From positions 3,224,001-3,288,000 of the forward strand of contig OZ245032.1 of NCBI GenBank assembly GCA_965224015.1: 64,000 nt of DNA, in the 5' to 3' direction. This stretch comes from CBDCVD01 sp965224015. GTDB lineage: Bacteria > Pseudomonadota > Alphaproteobacteria > Rhizobiales > CBDCVD01. Made by a program: the position numbers and the translations under genes. The notes beneath the pieces are model-generated. The model saw only the letters and a list, made by a program, of their open reading frames with translations, did no database searches and had not been told where the DNA came from. Shown here one piece after another: positions 18,646-30,100 of this stretch. How positions within the stretch are numbered: position 1 is the first letter of the stretch; every line of letters begins with the position of its first letter.

Positions 18646-19427
18646 GCCGCGACGCCAGCGTCTTGCGGCGTCATTGCCCCCGTCATCAGAGCCACCGCAT
18701 CCGACATGGAGATCGATTTGGGATCCACAGTGCAAAGGCGCTTGCCGAGCCGGTGGATATGGATGCGATCGGCGACTTCGAACACATGCGGCATGTTGTG
18801 GCTGATCAGAATGATCGGGATACCTCGCGCCTTAACGTCTTGAATGAGTTCCAGAACGCGGCGGCTCTCCTTCACGCCCAGTGCGGCCGTGGGTTCATCC
18901 ATAATGATGAATTTTGATGCGAACGCCGCCGCCCTTGCCACAGCGACACCCTGACGCTGACCACCTGAAAGCGTCTCCACGGCCTGGTTGATGGACTGCA
19001 CCGTCATAAGTCCAAGCTCCGTGAGCTTGTCGCGGGCGAACGTCTGCATGGCCGCACGGTCGAGCTGCCACAGGTACTTGCCCATGAAGCCCTGTTTACG
19101 GATCTCGCGGCCCATGAACATGTTATCCGCAATTGACAGTGCGGGCGACATGGCGAGTTGCTGATAGACGATCTCGATTCCCATGTTGCGGGCGTCGATC
19201 GGAGACGTGAAATTCACCTTTTTGCCTTCGATCAGAATTTCGCCCTCGTCGGGGATGGTGGCGCCGCAGATCGCTTTGACGATCGAGGATTTACCAGCGC
19301 CGTTGTCTCCGATGACGGCAAGGATCTCGCCTTGACGTAGTTCGAAGTCCGCGTGGTCAATTGCGGTTACGTGGCCATAGCGCTTTACAATTCCACGGCC
19401 TTGCACGACAGGAGTGCTATCCGACAT
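18642..19427 (-). CDS. frcA: Sugar ABC transporter ATP-binding protein FrcA
   Basis: A 261-residue ATPase with a single nucleotide-binding domain: Walker A GDNGAGKSS near residues 37-45, signature LSGGQRQGVAVARA, Walker B FIIMDEPTAALG and an H-loop ISHNMPHV. It energises fructose uptake through FrcC. The ATG at 19427 overlaps the frcC stop as TGATG, so the two are translationally coupled; the open frame extends upstream inside frcC but that part is not coding here. It has one NBD instead of two as in RbsA, which matches the Frc type. Confidence 0.92.
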   Translation of the reverse strand: MSDSTPVVQGRGIVKRYGHVTAIDHADFELRQGEILAVIGDNGAGKSSIVKAICGATIPDEGEILIEGKKVNFTSPIDARNMGIEIVYQQLAMSPALSIADNMFMGREIRKQGFMGKYLWQLDRAAMQTFARDKLTELGLMTVQSINQAVETLSGGQRQGVAVARAAAFASKFIIMDEPTAALGVKESRRVLELIQDVKARGIPIILISHNMPHVFEVADRIHIHRLGKRLCTVDPKSISMSDAVALMTGAMTPQDAGVAA

Positions 19428-20497
19428 CAGCCTGATACCTTTCTGATCCACTGGTCCACCGCGACAGCGATGATGATGAGAAGTCCAATGAGGAGGAAGG
19501 TCCACTGCGCATCCGCGCCGAGAAGGCGCAGACCAAGGGTGAACACCCCGACAATCAGGGCTCCAAAAAGCGATCCGAGGATGGAGCCGCGCCCGCCAAA
19601 GAGTGAGATGCCCCCAATCACAACAGCAGTGATGCTCTCGATATTGGCCAGTTGCCCCGAGGTTGGTGAGATGGAGCCGATCCTCCCGATCAAAGCCCAG
19701 CCCGCAAAAGCACAGATCAGGCCCGAGAGCATGTAGACCGACATAAGCGTCTTGTGGACGTTGACGCCGGAGAGTTCTGCAGCCTCGGGATCGTCCCCAA
19801 CAGCGTAGACATGTCTTCCCCAAGGGGTGTGGCGGAGCGCATAGGCCAACCCGAGGATCAAAAGGAGCATGAATACGACCCCCACTGTGAACGTCGCACC
19901 ACCTACGCTAAACTTGGAGCCAAAGAACTGCAGGAACGGCGCTTGCGCCTCGATATCCTGGCTGCGGATTGTCTCGTTCGCCGAGTACAGAAAGTTGGTG
20001 GCCAGAACGATTTGCCACATTCCCAGGGTTACGATGAAGGGCGGCAATTTGACCCGGCTTACAAGCCAACCGTTCAGGGCGCCTATTGCCGTGCCGATTG
20101 CCAGTCCACAGACAATGGCGACGGGCGCGGGAATGCCGTATCGGAAGGTAAACTGCCCCATAATCACAGACGAGAAGACCATGATGGCACCGACACTCAA
20201 GTCGATGCCGGCGGTCAGGATGATGAGGCTTTGCGCTGCAGCGACGATGCCAACGATCTGAACCTGTTGCAGGATCAATGTCATCGCAAAAGGCGAGAAG
20301 AACTTGGGCCCAAGCAGCAGGCCGAAAACGATAATGGCTGCCAGCAGGACGATCAGGGGCACAAAGGACGGGTTGACGTGCAGGATGTGCTGCACCTGGC
20401 CGACGAAACCACGCCGGTGATCTTCGAACTGTGCCACCGCTTCGCTTCGGCTGGCCGCAGCTTCAAATTCCTGGCCGCTTTGCTTTGGGTCAGACAT
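19427..20497 (-). CDS. frcC: Sugar ABC transporter permease FrcC
   Basis: A 356-residue inner-membrane protein of the RbsC/XylH/FrcC permease family. After a cytoplasmic N-terminus of about 45 residues it has 8-10 hydrophobic segments. The family signature appears in SLIILTAGIDLSVGAIM and GRHVYAVGDDPEAAELSGV, with the conserved EAA-like loop. It forms the membrane channel for the FrcB-bound sugar. Downstream it overlaps frcA. Upstream the gap to frcB (about 240 bases) is unusually long because it holds repeat A sequences. Confidence 0.93.
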   Translation of the reverse strand: MSDPKQSGQEFEAAASRSEAVAQFEDHRRGFVGQVQHILHVNPSFVPLIVLLAAIIVFGLLLGPKFFSPFAMTLILQQVQIVGIVAAAQSLIILTAGIDLSVGAIMVFSSVIMGQFTFRYGIPAPVAIVCGLAIGTAIGALNGWLVSRVKLPPFIVTLGMWQIVLATNFLYSANETIRSQDIEAQAPFLQFFGSKFSVGGATFTVGVVFMLLLILGLAYALRHTPWGRHVYAVGDDPEAAELSGVNVHKTLMSVYMLSGLICAFAGWALIGRIGSISPTSGQLANIESITAVVIGGISLFGGRGSILGSLFGALIVGVFTLGLRLLGADAQWTFLLIGLLIIIAVAVDQWIRKVSG

Positions 20498-20535
20498 GGC
20501 TCCTCCTTATCGCGCGGCTACCGGGTTGTGGAAAT

Positions 20536-20628
20536 TATACCAGCGGTATGGGCTTTATTTACCCGCCGACTGGGGTGGGGCCTTGATAACACACCTGATT
20601 GACGCTCATGCATGGGCCCTTGGTATTA
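20536..20628 (+). repeat. Repeat A copy within the frc operon
   Basis: Runs from TACCAGCGGTATGGGCTTTA to GCCCTTGGTATTA, slightly shortened. It lies between frcB and frcC. Confidence 0.85.
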
Positions 20629-20687
20629 CGCATTACGTGGTTTTGGGTGCATCGTGAGGAGCGGGAAGCGCTTACCGCGCCTCCCGC

Positions 20688-20744
20688 AAGTCAGCGTGCA
20701 CAACGTGTAAAAGGCGTACAACAAGCCATTATCGCTGGTATTAG
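20688..20744 (-). repeat. Repeat A, partial copy
   Basis: GCAAGTCAGCGTGCACAACG then AAGCCATTATCGCTGGTATTA, the end of family A in the opposite direction. It reaches the 3' end of frcB. Confidence 0.6.
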
Positions 20745-21757
20745 CCCCAGCAGAGCTTCAGGCCTTCTTCCACTGAAATGGAGTCAACGCCGTCAACGGG
20801 GCTGGCGGTGATGAGTCCGACACCGGTGTCGAAGAAGTCTTTGCCTGGCGTCGTCGCTGGCTTCACGCGGTCTTGTGCCCAGGCCTTGATGGCCTCGACC
20901 CCGAGGGCGGCCATCATCAGGGGATACTGTTGGCTTGTCGCATCGATAACACCCGCCTTCACATCCCGTACACCCGGGCAGCCGCCATCAACTGAAACGA
21001 TAACCACGTCATCTTCCCGACCCAGGGCCTTGAGCGCTTCATAAGCGCCAGCGGCGGCTGGTTCGTTGATGGTATAGACCACGTTGATTTCAGGATCGAT
21101 TGCCAGCAGGTTTTCCATGCCCTTGCGGCCACCTTCGGCATTGCCATTGGAGATTTCATGTCCAACGATACGCGGGTCGGTTTCATCGCCCCACTTGCTG
21201 GGATCGCCGATGTCCACGCCAAAGCCTTCAAGGAAGCCTTGGTTGCGAAGCACGCCAACGGTTGGTTGCGAAATATTGATGTTCAGCAAGCCGATCTTGG
21301 CGTCAGCGGCGGCATCGCCCATATGGCCTTTGGCCCACCGGCCAATCAGGAGGCCGGCAAGGTAGTTATCGGTGGCGAATGTCGCGTCTGCGGTATCCAC
21401 CGGATCGAGCGGCGTATCGAGGGCAATGACAACCAGACCGGCGTCGCGTGCCTGCTTTACGGCCGCGCCGATTGAAGAGGTGTCGGATGCGGTCAGCAAA
21501 ATGCCACCGGCACCATCAAGAATGCAGGTCTCGATGGCCTGCACCTGCGTTTCATGGTCACCGTCGAACTTACCGGCGAAGGCCTTCAGCGTTACGCCGA
21601 TTTCCTTGGCTTTGGCGGTTGCGCCTTCGCGCATTTTTACGAAGAACGGGTTGGAATCATCTTTTGTAATCAGGCAAGCGCTGGTTTCAGCTGCGGTTGC
21701 TCGTGCGAATGGCAGCGACAAGGCCAAAGCTGCCGCGCCGATCAAAAGTTTTTTCAT
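20741..21757 (-). CDS. frcB: Fructose ABC transporter substrate-binding protein FrcB
   Basis: About 338 residues, periplasmic. The signal peptide is MKKLLIGAAALALSLPFARA, cleaved near residues 20-22. The mature part is a type I sugar-binding protein: SNPFFVKMREGATAKAKEIG at the first lobe, ALDTPLDPVDTADATFATDN in the middle and VSVDGGCPGV near the C-terminus. It delivers fructose (or a related sugar) to FrcC/FrcA. GGGAGACC precedes the ATG at 21757; the open frame extends further upstream but without a signal peptide. First gene of the operon. Confidence 0.93.
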   Translation of the reverse strand: MKKLLIGAAALALSLPFARATAAETSACLITKDDSNPFFVKMREGATAKAKEIGVTLKAFAGKFDGDHETQVQAIETCILDGAGGILLTASDTSSIGAAVKQARDAGLVVIALDTPLDPVDTADATFATDNYLAGLLIGRWAKGHMGDAAADAKIGLLNINISQPTVGVLRNQGFLEGFGVDIGDPSKWGDETDPRIVGHEISNGNAEGGRKGMENLLAIDPEINVVYTINEPAAAGAYEALKALGREDDVVIVSVDGGCPGVRDVKAGVIDATSQQYPLMMAALGVEAIKAWAQDRVKPATTPGKDFFDTGVGLITASPVDGVDSISVEEGLKLCWG

Positions 21758-21918
21758 GATGGTCTCCCAATGGTATTGTTTTGCTGCGCATTGTGGCGGT
21801 GATCCACCACGGCGAAGCGAGCGTTTCGGCAAGGCTGACAACGGCGGGTGGTTTGCGTGTTTGGTTTCACCCGGTTGGTTTGCGTCCTCCCATTGACGGC
21901 CTTTTGTCATTACTTCTA

Positions 21919-21932
21919 ATAGCGTTTGCTAT
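21919..21932. promoter_or_regulatory. Candidate operator in the frcB-frcR divergent region
   Basis: ATAGCGTTTGCTAT is an inverted repeat with 5-base arms in the approximately 300-base region between the divergent frcB and frcR genes. A ROK repressor such as FrcR could bind here. No experimental motif is available to compare, so this is only a candidate. Confidence 0.35.
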
Positions 21933-22061
21933 GTGTCGCTGTCAATACTTACTTCGTGATGAATTAGCAATTATCGTTCGACCTGACTCACCACGGCTGC
22001 GATTTGGCTTGCGCCCAAAAAATGCTTGCAATGTCGCTGCACCAAGCGCAAAAAACGTGCC

Positions 22062-23267
22062 ATGAACGAAGAAAACAAAGAGCAACGGCTTGGCAAAAAC
22101 CCCTACCGAGGCACCAACCAGGTCGAAGTGCGGAGCCATAACGAGCGCCTTGTGTTGCAACTTGTTCGCGAACACGGTTCCCTGACAAAGGCGCAGGCGA
22201 CGCGCGCCACGGGTCTGTCCGCAAACGCCACATCGGTCATTTTTAGGGCTCTTGAGGCGGAGGGGCTACTTCTCAAGGGGAAACCGATTCGCGGACGCAT
22301 CGGACAACCTTCGACGCCCCTGAGCATCAATGCGGATGCGCATCACTACGTTTCTTTGAAGATTGGCCGTCGTAGTATTGAAGTGGCGGTGGTTAATTTC
22401 GCAGGTGAGATTGTATCAAGCCGAAGCCAGGCCGTTCCCTTTCCGACACCCGACGGAACGATTGGGTTTTTTAGAGCCGAACTCACAAGCGTTTTGCGAT
22501 CAGCAAAAAAGAGCAGAAAGTCGATTTCCGGCATGGCGGTTGCCATGCCGTTTGAGCTTTGGAGTTGGACGCAAGAATTTGGCGCCCCAAAAGAGCAGAT
22601 GGACACTTGGCGCGATTTTGACATAAAGGCGGCTTTACGCAAAATCGTACCGTGGGAGATTATTGTTGAGAATGACGGCACGGCGGCCTGCCGGGCGGAA
22701 CAGGTCTTTGCGCCGCACGCCAATCGGCAGGACTGGCTTTACTTCTTCATTGGGACATTTGTTGGCGGCGGTGTTGTCATTAATGGCAGCGTTTTTCCCG
22801 GTCGCAGAAAGAACGCAGGCGGCTTTGGCCCCATGCGTGTCCCTGAGCAAAAAGGCGGCAATCGCCTGGTCGATCATGCGTCACTGGTGGTGCTTGAGAG
22901 GAGTATTGCGCTGGCAGGCGGCGATCCGTTCGCACTTTATCATCAAGACGGTGATTGGAGCGAGTACGAGCCCGGGCTTTCGCAATGGATAGCGAGAGCA
23001 TCCAAGAACCTGGTCCATGCGATTGTGTCTTCCCTGTCTGTTCTTGACTTCGAGGCGGCTGTCATTGATGGTGCGTTCCCCCTTGCGGTCAAGCAGCGGC
23101 TGGTGTCGCAGACACGCCGGAGACTGAACGAAACGGATTTGCAAGGGGTCTATAGGCTGGACGTTAAAGCCGGGCATATTGGCCGCAATGCCAGAACCGT
23201 CGGTGCCGCGGCAGCCTTTATTGCCGCCAAATACATGATCGATCAGAACACCAGGCATCGTGCATAA
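22062..23267 (+). CDS. frcR: ROK-family transcriptional regulator FrcR
   Basis: A 401-residue regulator divergent from frcB, the arrangement known from Sinorhizobium. The N-terminal winged helix contains REHGSLTKAQATRATGLSAN and a recognition helix near residues 38-65. The ROK domain follows with VENDGTAACRAEQVF and GTFVGGGVVINGSVFPGRRK. Such proteins bind sugars or sugar phosphates and usually repress the transport operon. The start was chosen at 22062 (MNEENKEQR), since the frame beginning at 22026 only adds unconvincing residues. Confidence 0.88.
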   Translation: MNEENKEQRLGKNPYRGTNQVEVRSHNERLVLQLVREHGSLTKAQATRATGLSANATSVIFRALEAEGLLLKGKPIRGRIGQPSTPLSINADAHHYVSLKIGRRSIEVAVVNFAGEIVSSRSQAVPFPTPDGTIGFFRAELTSVLRSAKKSRKSISGMAVAMPFELWSWTQEFGAPKEQMDTWRDFDIKAALRKIVPWEIIVENDGTAACRAEQVFAPHANRQDWLYFFIGTFVGGGVVINGSVFPGRRKNAGGFGPMRVPEQKGGNRLVDHASLVVLERSIALAGGDPFALYHQDGDWSEYEPGLSQWIARASKNLVHAIVSSLSVLDFEAAVIDGAFPLAVKQRLVSQTRRRLNETDLQGVYRLDVKAGHIGRNARTVGAAAAFIAAKYMIDQNTRHRA

Positions 23268-23298
23268 CAGGCTGAAAACATGACTTAGAAACGTCTAT

Positions 23299-23420
23299 TA
23301 ATACCAAGGGTCCTTAACAATGACGCATGGCTTAGCGTCAAAGAGGTATGTTATCAAGGCAGGACACCAGTCGGCGTGTACATAAAGCCAATACCGCTGG
23401 TATAAGACCTGACACGCTAT
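23299..23420 (-). repeat. Repeat A copy plus a repeat C end
   Basis: ATACCAAGGGTCCTTAAC to AATACCGCTGGTATAAG is a complete inverted-direction family A element. It is followed directly by AGACCTGACACGCTATAG, the outer end of family C. A fragment with ATACCGCTGGTGTTA lies at 23531-23569. The remaining 23570-24134 is non-coding and probably holds the promoter of the giant protein gene; a 20-bp tandem GCTGCCAACAGTG(C/T) unit lies at about 23970-24005. Confidence 0.85.
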
Positions 23421-24134
23421 AGCCGCCCACTTTCCCTCCCAGTCACTCATAGGGTACCGCGGGTACCGCCCGCGCGCGCGGCCCACGAAGGGGAGCGGGT
23501 AGGGTGATGCCTGTTAATAGGCAGGCCTGCAACTCAGCGGGTACAGAAAGTCCATACCGCTGGTGTTAATCTTTTGTTAAGGATGTGCGCGGAGGGTTAT
23601 GGGGGATTGTTGCCTATTTGCAACTTTGCGCAATTTTTCCACCTCGCGGAACGTCAACAGGGCACTGATGCCTTGACAGGGGTTTCTCACCCGTTAAAAG
23701 GGAATATAGAAGTGTAACGAAATATCAAACGAATCGTCGTTAGTGTGCTATTGTTTTCGCGGGACACTTTCGGCCGGTTGCAAGGAATTGAGGGCGCGGG
23801 GTAGGGCACCCGATAACGCCGGATGCCATGCAGTATAGCGCCTCCGGTAACGCGCCGTATGCGGGTGTTTTTCGTTGCAGGCCATGGGGCCTTCTGGCGG
23901 CTTGTTTGAGCGTCTGGGAGGCGCCATCGGTCAACAGGGGGCCGGGGCGACTTTTCCGTTTCAGGCGCGCTGCCAACAGTGCCGGGGAGCTGCCAACAGT
24001 GCTGGGGATATGAATCGGGAACATAAAAAAGCCATGAACAACAAGAACGGATTGAACTGCCAGGGCGGCCAACGCATAGCGAACAACCCGGGCGGCGCGT
24101 TTTCGCGTCGGCGCGGCCGACGAGGAGCGAGAGC

Positions 24135-27100
24135 ATGACCATGAGTGAGAATACGAGCATGAGCGAGGACAGGATGAATTCCCGGCAGACACCTCACGAT
24201 CGCCATGGCCACAGGGCCAGCCACAACCCTGCGCCCGGTTTGCGCCAGGGTCTCATGAGTCTGGGGCTCTGGCGGGGCGGTTTGCGCCGCGCCGTGGCGG
24301 CGGGGTTGCTTTTGGCGGCGACCGTATTGACCCTCGGCGGCTTGGGCGTGGACAGCGCCCAGGCGCAGACACAGACACAGACCACATGCGCCAACCGAGA
24401 TACGAGCACTCTATCTTGGGATAGGCGAGGTCTTACTGTGGGTTACATATTTGCAGATAGGGGCCCGCCTGCGCAGCGGTGTACTTTCAGATCGACCATA
24501 ATCGCGGCCACTTATGACAATGACTCACGCACAGAAAATAGGGAGATATTTGTCCTTTTCGGCAAGTGGGGAACAACACAGGGAGAATTGGTGCCCAATC
24601 TGCCAATCAAGGTTCGGGCCTATCCGAAGGGTGGTGGTACACCTTTGACGAGTGGCGTTACGGTGACGTGCACGCTTAAGGGCTTCTCGACAGCTATTGA
24701 TAATGTTAAAAAAGTTGGCGGCACGGGCACACACACAATTGCCCTGACTGCCGGGGAAAGCTGCAACCTCGCCGTTGATGTGGATGCTGTGGGGAGCAAT
24801 CCTGCCATGGAAATGACCGCCACCCTGGAGCGCCTCACAACGGGCAATCATGTGAGGATGAGCAATATTGTACTTAAGGGCGGCAATCACTTTGGCGGCA
24901 CTGTTGGCGCCCCGTCGAACCCGAACCCGTATGGGTTAACGGTTGAAGTTCAGCCTAAATCACCAGTTGAGGCAGATCAGAAGGTCCTGTTGCTTGCGCG
25001 AGTGACCGCCCCCGCGTCTGCGCCGATTTCTGATCTGCGGGTGGATTTCCAATTGGATCAATCTGATTTTCGGCGTGGCACAGACTATGAAGTGACAAGG
25101 GGAAGCCGCGATAGCCAAGGCGTACTGAACTGTGAGGCCGCTCCCGTTGTTAGCCAACAGGGCTCGTCTGCGGCCTTCTGCGAAGTGAAATTGTTGAAGC
25201 CTTTCAGTGCCAGAGAATTCACAGCCGACCTTATTGATACTACTAAACAATCCCCCAATAATGTAATAGCCGAAGGGAAATACACGCTTACCGCCACCAA
25301 AAAGCCCGTTGATCTGGTGTTTGTGAATGGTCCCGCAAGCAATACTGCGCGGGTTCCACCACTTCGCGACAACCAAAAGGCCCAGGTGGGTTTTGATTAT
25401 CCGGTTTACGTCCAGGTCCGGGAGAACAGCAGCCCGGTAAAGGTCTTAACAGACGGCACGGTAGCCGTCACAGGAACCATTGGTACGGGTAATGGTGCCT
25501 CTGCCATACAAGGTATAACGTGCGCCAACCGCGGTGATCCTGATGACACCCATGGTATCGTCACGTGCACCATCCCCGCGGCTGAGGTTACCCGAGCCGG
25601 AGCTAACGGGAATCTCGTCCTGACGGCCAACTACACCGCCGCGCAAGACTCGGACTTCGCCGACACCAGTTCCCCCAGACCCCTGGCTGTTCCGGTCCTG
25701 GCCGCGCCGACCCTGACGGGGACAACCGCCACATTTGTTGAAAGCGCTTTAAGTACAGCCGAAGTGACCAATTTGATAATCCCATCAAGGGCCACATCAT
25801 CATACGACGTTTATGTTAGGGTTATGGCTGGAGTGCAGCCTGTGAATGCGGGCATCGTCACGCTTAAAAGGGCCGACAACCTTGCTTGGCGCCAAGGCCA
25901 GGTGGCGACTTGCAGAAACACTAATAACAACGGCATTTTTACCTGCACTATGAATCAATTCACTCTTCCCCTCAATGGGGGCCATCTGAGTGTTAAGGCA
26001 GACTATGCGGATAACCGGGGGAGGGGCAGCAAACAGTACCAGGACTCCTCCACAAAAGACCTCAAGCTCACCCGCCTGGCGCCTACAACCGCCATGTTTT
26101 ATGATAGCGAGGGAGTTGGCGCAACTGCCATTAGCAAGGCGACAGTCCCGGCGGGGGATGATGAGTACAACGTTTACGTCAAGGTTCTGTTTCGAACTGA
26201 TCCTGTGGGTCGCGGCGAGGTCACGCTTACAAAGACCGGCAACACGAATTGGAATAACGGTAAACGGAACCTGGATTGCACCGGGCCAACCGACGCCGGC
26301 GTTTTTATCTGCGCCATACAGAACGCGGATCTTCCCACGACCGCGAGTCCCCTGGTGGTTACGGCGACCTATAAGGATCCCCCAACGAGCGACAAAAAGT
26401 ACCAAGATTCCACGACAGATCAGCTCACCCTCACCCGCGCCGCCCCGGCGAAGACGGCCGTGGAGCTGGTGCTTGTTGAGTCCGGCACGAGCACGGCACC
26501 ACTGACAGGGAATTCGCCGGATGCGGATAAAGCCGCGGTGAGTTTTGACTACGCGGCCTACGTGCGCGTTCAGCAAACAACAACAGGTAACGCGGCCGTT
26601 ACCAGCGGCACTGTATCCATTACACACATAGGCGGCAATCGATTAACCCAGGCTATAAACTGCGGCGCTCTTACGGGTGTAACAGGTGTCGATGACGGTA
26701 TCGCCGGATGCCTCATTCCCAAGTCGCGGATTACCGAAGCCGGAACCCTCGTCCTCAAGGCCACCTACACTCCTGGGACGGCTGCGTTCGAAGCGAAAAC
26801 CGAAGATCTGAACCTTCTGGTCAGGGCGCTCACCACGTCTATCGTATTTTGGGACAACGGGCAAATTGACAGCGCGACAGCAACAGCGGGGGCTCCATTC
26901 GCTGTCCGCGTTGCGGTACTGGCACGAACGACCAGCCGCAGCGGGAGCGTCGCTACAAGTGTACCGTCTGGGACCGGAAAAGTGGAACTCAGTGGCACCG
27001 GGATTACGTTTGCCACAGGACAAGGCTGTACGTATGATTTGGCTGGAATATACAATTGCACGGCCACCGCACCGTCGACGACGGGGGATGTAACGCTTAA

Positions 27101-30100
27101 CGCCACATTCACCGGCGACGATGGTAGTGACACAACTCAGGACTACCTGGATTCGACAACTGATACTGATGTCAGTACACCCAGTGGTCCGCCGTTAACC
27201 CTCACCGTCAACCCGGCGGCGAAGACGGCCGTGGAGCTGAAGCTTGTTGAGTCCGGCACGAGCACAACAGAACTGACAGCAGGTTCGAATGATAGGTTTA
27301 AAGCCGCGGTGGGTTTTGACTACACGGCCTTCGTGCGCGTTCAGGAAACAGTCGCAGGCAAGAAGGCCGTTACCGAAGGCTCTGTATCCATTACAGAAAT
27401 AGGCGGCAATCCAATAACGCCGGCTATAAACTGCGGCAATGTGAATAGTAGTGGCGTCGCCACATGTACCATTCCCGCGGAGCAGATTACCGAAGTCGGA
27501 ACCCTCGTCCTCAAGGCCACCTACACCCCCGCGCAGGGATCGGACTTCAACGCGGCTGGACCCACAGACCTGAGCCTTCCGGTCAGGGCCTCCGCCACGT
27601 CTATCGCATTTTGGGATAGCTCGGGGCGGAGGACTAACACCGCAACAGCCACCGCAGGGGCCGAATTCACTGTCCGCGTTGGGGTAGTGGCACAAACGAC
27701 CGACCGCGTAGGGAGCGCCACTACCCCTGTACCGTCTGGGGCCGGAGAGGTGCAACTCACAGGCATCGGGCCTAGTCCCATAACCTGTACGTACGACCGT
27801 AACCTTGGACTATACACCTGCACGGCCACCGCACGGGCGACGGCGGGCAATGTGACGCTTAACGCCACATTCACCGGCAGCGATGGTGATGACGATGTTC
27901 AGGACTACCTGAATTCGGCAACTGATGGTCAGCCGCCCAATGGTGGGTCGTTAACCCTCACCGTCAACCCGGCGGCGAATGCTGTCGAGTTGGTGCTTGT
28001 TACCGGTCCTAACGACCCAACGCCACTGGATACGAATACTCTTGCGAATCAAGCCACGGTGGGTAGTTTCTACACGGCCTACGTGCGCGTTCAGGAAACA
28101 GCCGCAGGCAAGAAGGGCGTTGCCGGGGGAAATTTATCCGTTAATGTAGACATCACCGGGTTAAACCAGATCATACGCCAACGCTTGGGGGGGGCAAGGT
28201 TGGGGTGCTCCAGTGCCGCAGGTAATGGTGCGGGCATCTATACGTGCAGCGTTCCCGGGAGGTTTATTATCGATGAGGCCAGGCCAAATCTCGTCCTTAC
28301 GGCCAACTACACCGCCGCGCGAGGCTCGGGCTACAGCAATGCTGGACCCACAAGCCTGACCATTCCAATAAAAGCCGCCACCCCGACGAAGACGGACGTG
28401 GAGCTGAAGCTTGTTACCGATACCGGGGGGGCGACAGAACTGAAAAGAGATTCGCCGGATATTTATAAAGCCACGGTGGGTTTTCGCTTCATGGCTCACG
28501 TGCGCGTTCAGGAAGACGGAAGTGGTGACGCCGTTGACGACGGTAGTGTGAGAATTAGCGCCATAGGAAACAATAATTTAGCCCAGCCTATCGATTGCTC
28601 ATTGGAGTCGAACGGCGTCTTCTCGTGTAGCATTCCCGAGGCGCAGATTACCAAAGTCGGAACCCTCACCCTGACGGCCACCTACACTCCTGGGGCGGTA
28701 TCGAACTTCAACGCGAAAACCACAGACCTGAGCCTTCCGGTCAAGGCCGCCACGACGTTTATCGAATTTTGGGATGCGCAAGCAAGAGGAGGTAGGGGTA
28801 GCAGAGTTTCAGCACCGATAACAGCAGTAGCAGGGGCTCCATTCACTGTCCACGTTCGGGTACTGGGGTACAACGGCACGAACACCGCCACTTTACCCCA
28901 GGGGGTCGGATCCGTGACACTCAGTGGCACCGGGATTACCACTGCCACAGGACAAGGCTGTACTTATGACAGTAATGGAATATACACCTGCACGGCAACC
29001 GCACCGGCGACGGCGGGCAATGTGACGCTTAACGCCACATTCACCGGCAGTGCAAATCCGCAGAACTACACGGATTCGGCAACAGCTACCCCCGGTAATG
29101 GTCCGTCATTAACCCTTAACCTCACCCCCGCGCCGGCGGCGAAGACGGACGTGGAGCTGGTGCTTGTTGAGTCCGGCACGAGCACGGCACCACTGACAGC
29201 AGGTTCGGATGATAGGTTTAAAGCCACGGTAGGTTTTGGCTACGCGGCTTTCGTGCGCGTTCAGGAAACAGCCGCAGGCAAGAAGGCCGTTACCGAAGGC
29301 TCTGTATCCATTACACACATAGGAGGCAATCAATTATCCCCAGCTATACGCTGCAGCGCTCTTACGGGTGTAAGAAATGTCGATGACGGTATCGCCACAT
29401 GTATCATTCGCGAGGACAGGATTACCGAAGCCGGAACCCTCACCCTGAAGGCCACCTACACCCCCGCGGCGGCATCGAACTTCAACGCGGCTGGACCCAC
29501 AGACCTGAGCCTTCCGGTCAAAGTCCCCACCACGTCTATCCAATTTTGGGATACGAGCCAGAGGCAGCAGGCTACCGGAGCATCAGCCGCCGCAGGGCGC
29601 GAATTCACCGTCAGCGTTCAGGTACTGGCACGAACGACCGGCCGCGGCGGGAGTCCCCGCATTACAGCTGTACCGTCTGGGGGCGGAGACGTGACACTCA
29701 GTGGCACAGGGATTACGTTTACCGCTGGACAAGGCTGTACGCATGTAAGATTTGGACTATACACCTGCACGGCCACCGCACCGGCGACGGGCCCTGTGAC
29801 GCTTAACGCCACATTCACCGGCGACGATGGTAAGGACACAACCAAGGACTACCTGGATTCGACAACTGATGGTCAAGGGAATAATGGTCCGCCATTAACC
29901 CTCACCGTCAACCCGGCGGCGACACTGGCGGCGACAACCGCCAAGTTTGTTGATAGTACTGCAGTAAACAGAGTTGTCATTCGAAGCGCGACAGTCCCGG
30001 CGGTGGCGAGTTCATACGATGTTTACGTCTGGGTTGTGGATTCGAAAACCCAGGCTCGTGTGAATGGTGGCCGTGTCAGCCTTGGCAAGGCCGACAGTTC

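Noticed and set aside
23687..24224. Minus-strand open frames upstream of the giant gene
   Set aside because: Compositionally poor, mutually overlapping and not supported by ribosome binding sites or family motifs.
25800..26627. 275-codon minus-strand open frame within the giant gene
   Set aside because: It repeats with the same period as the sense modules, as expected for an antisense shadow of repeats.
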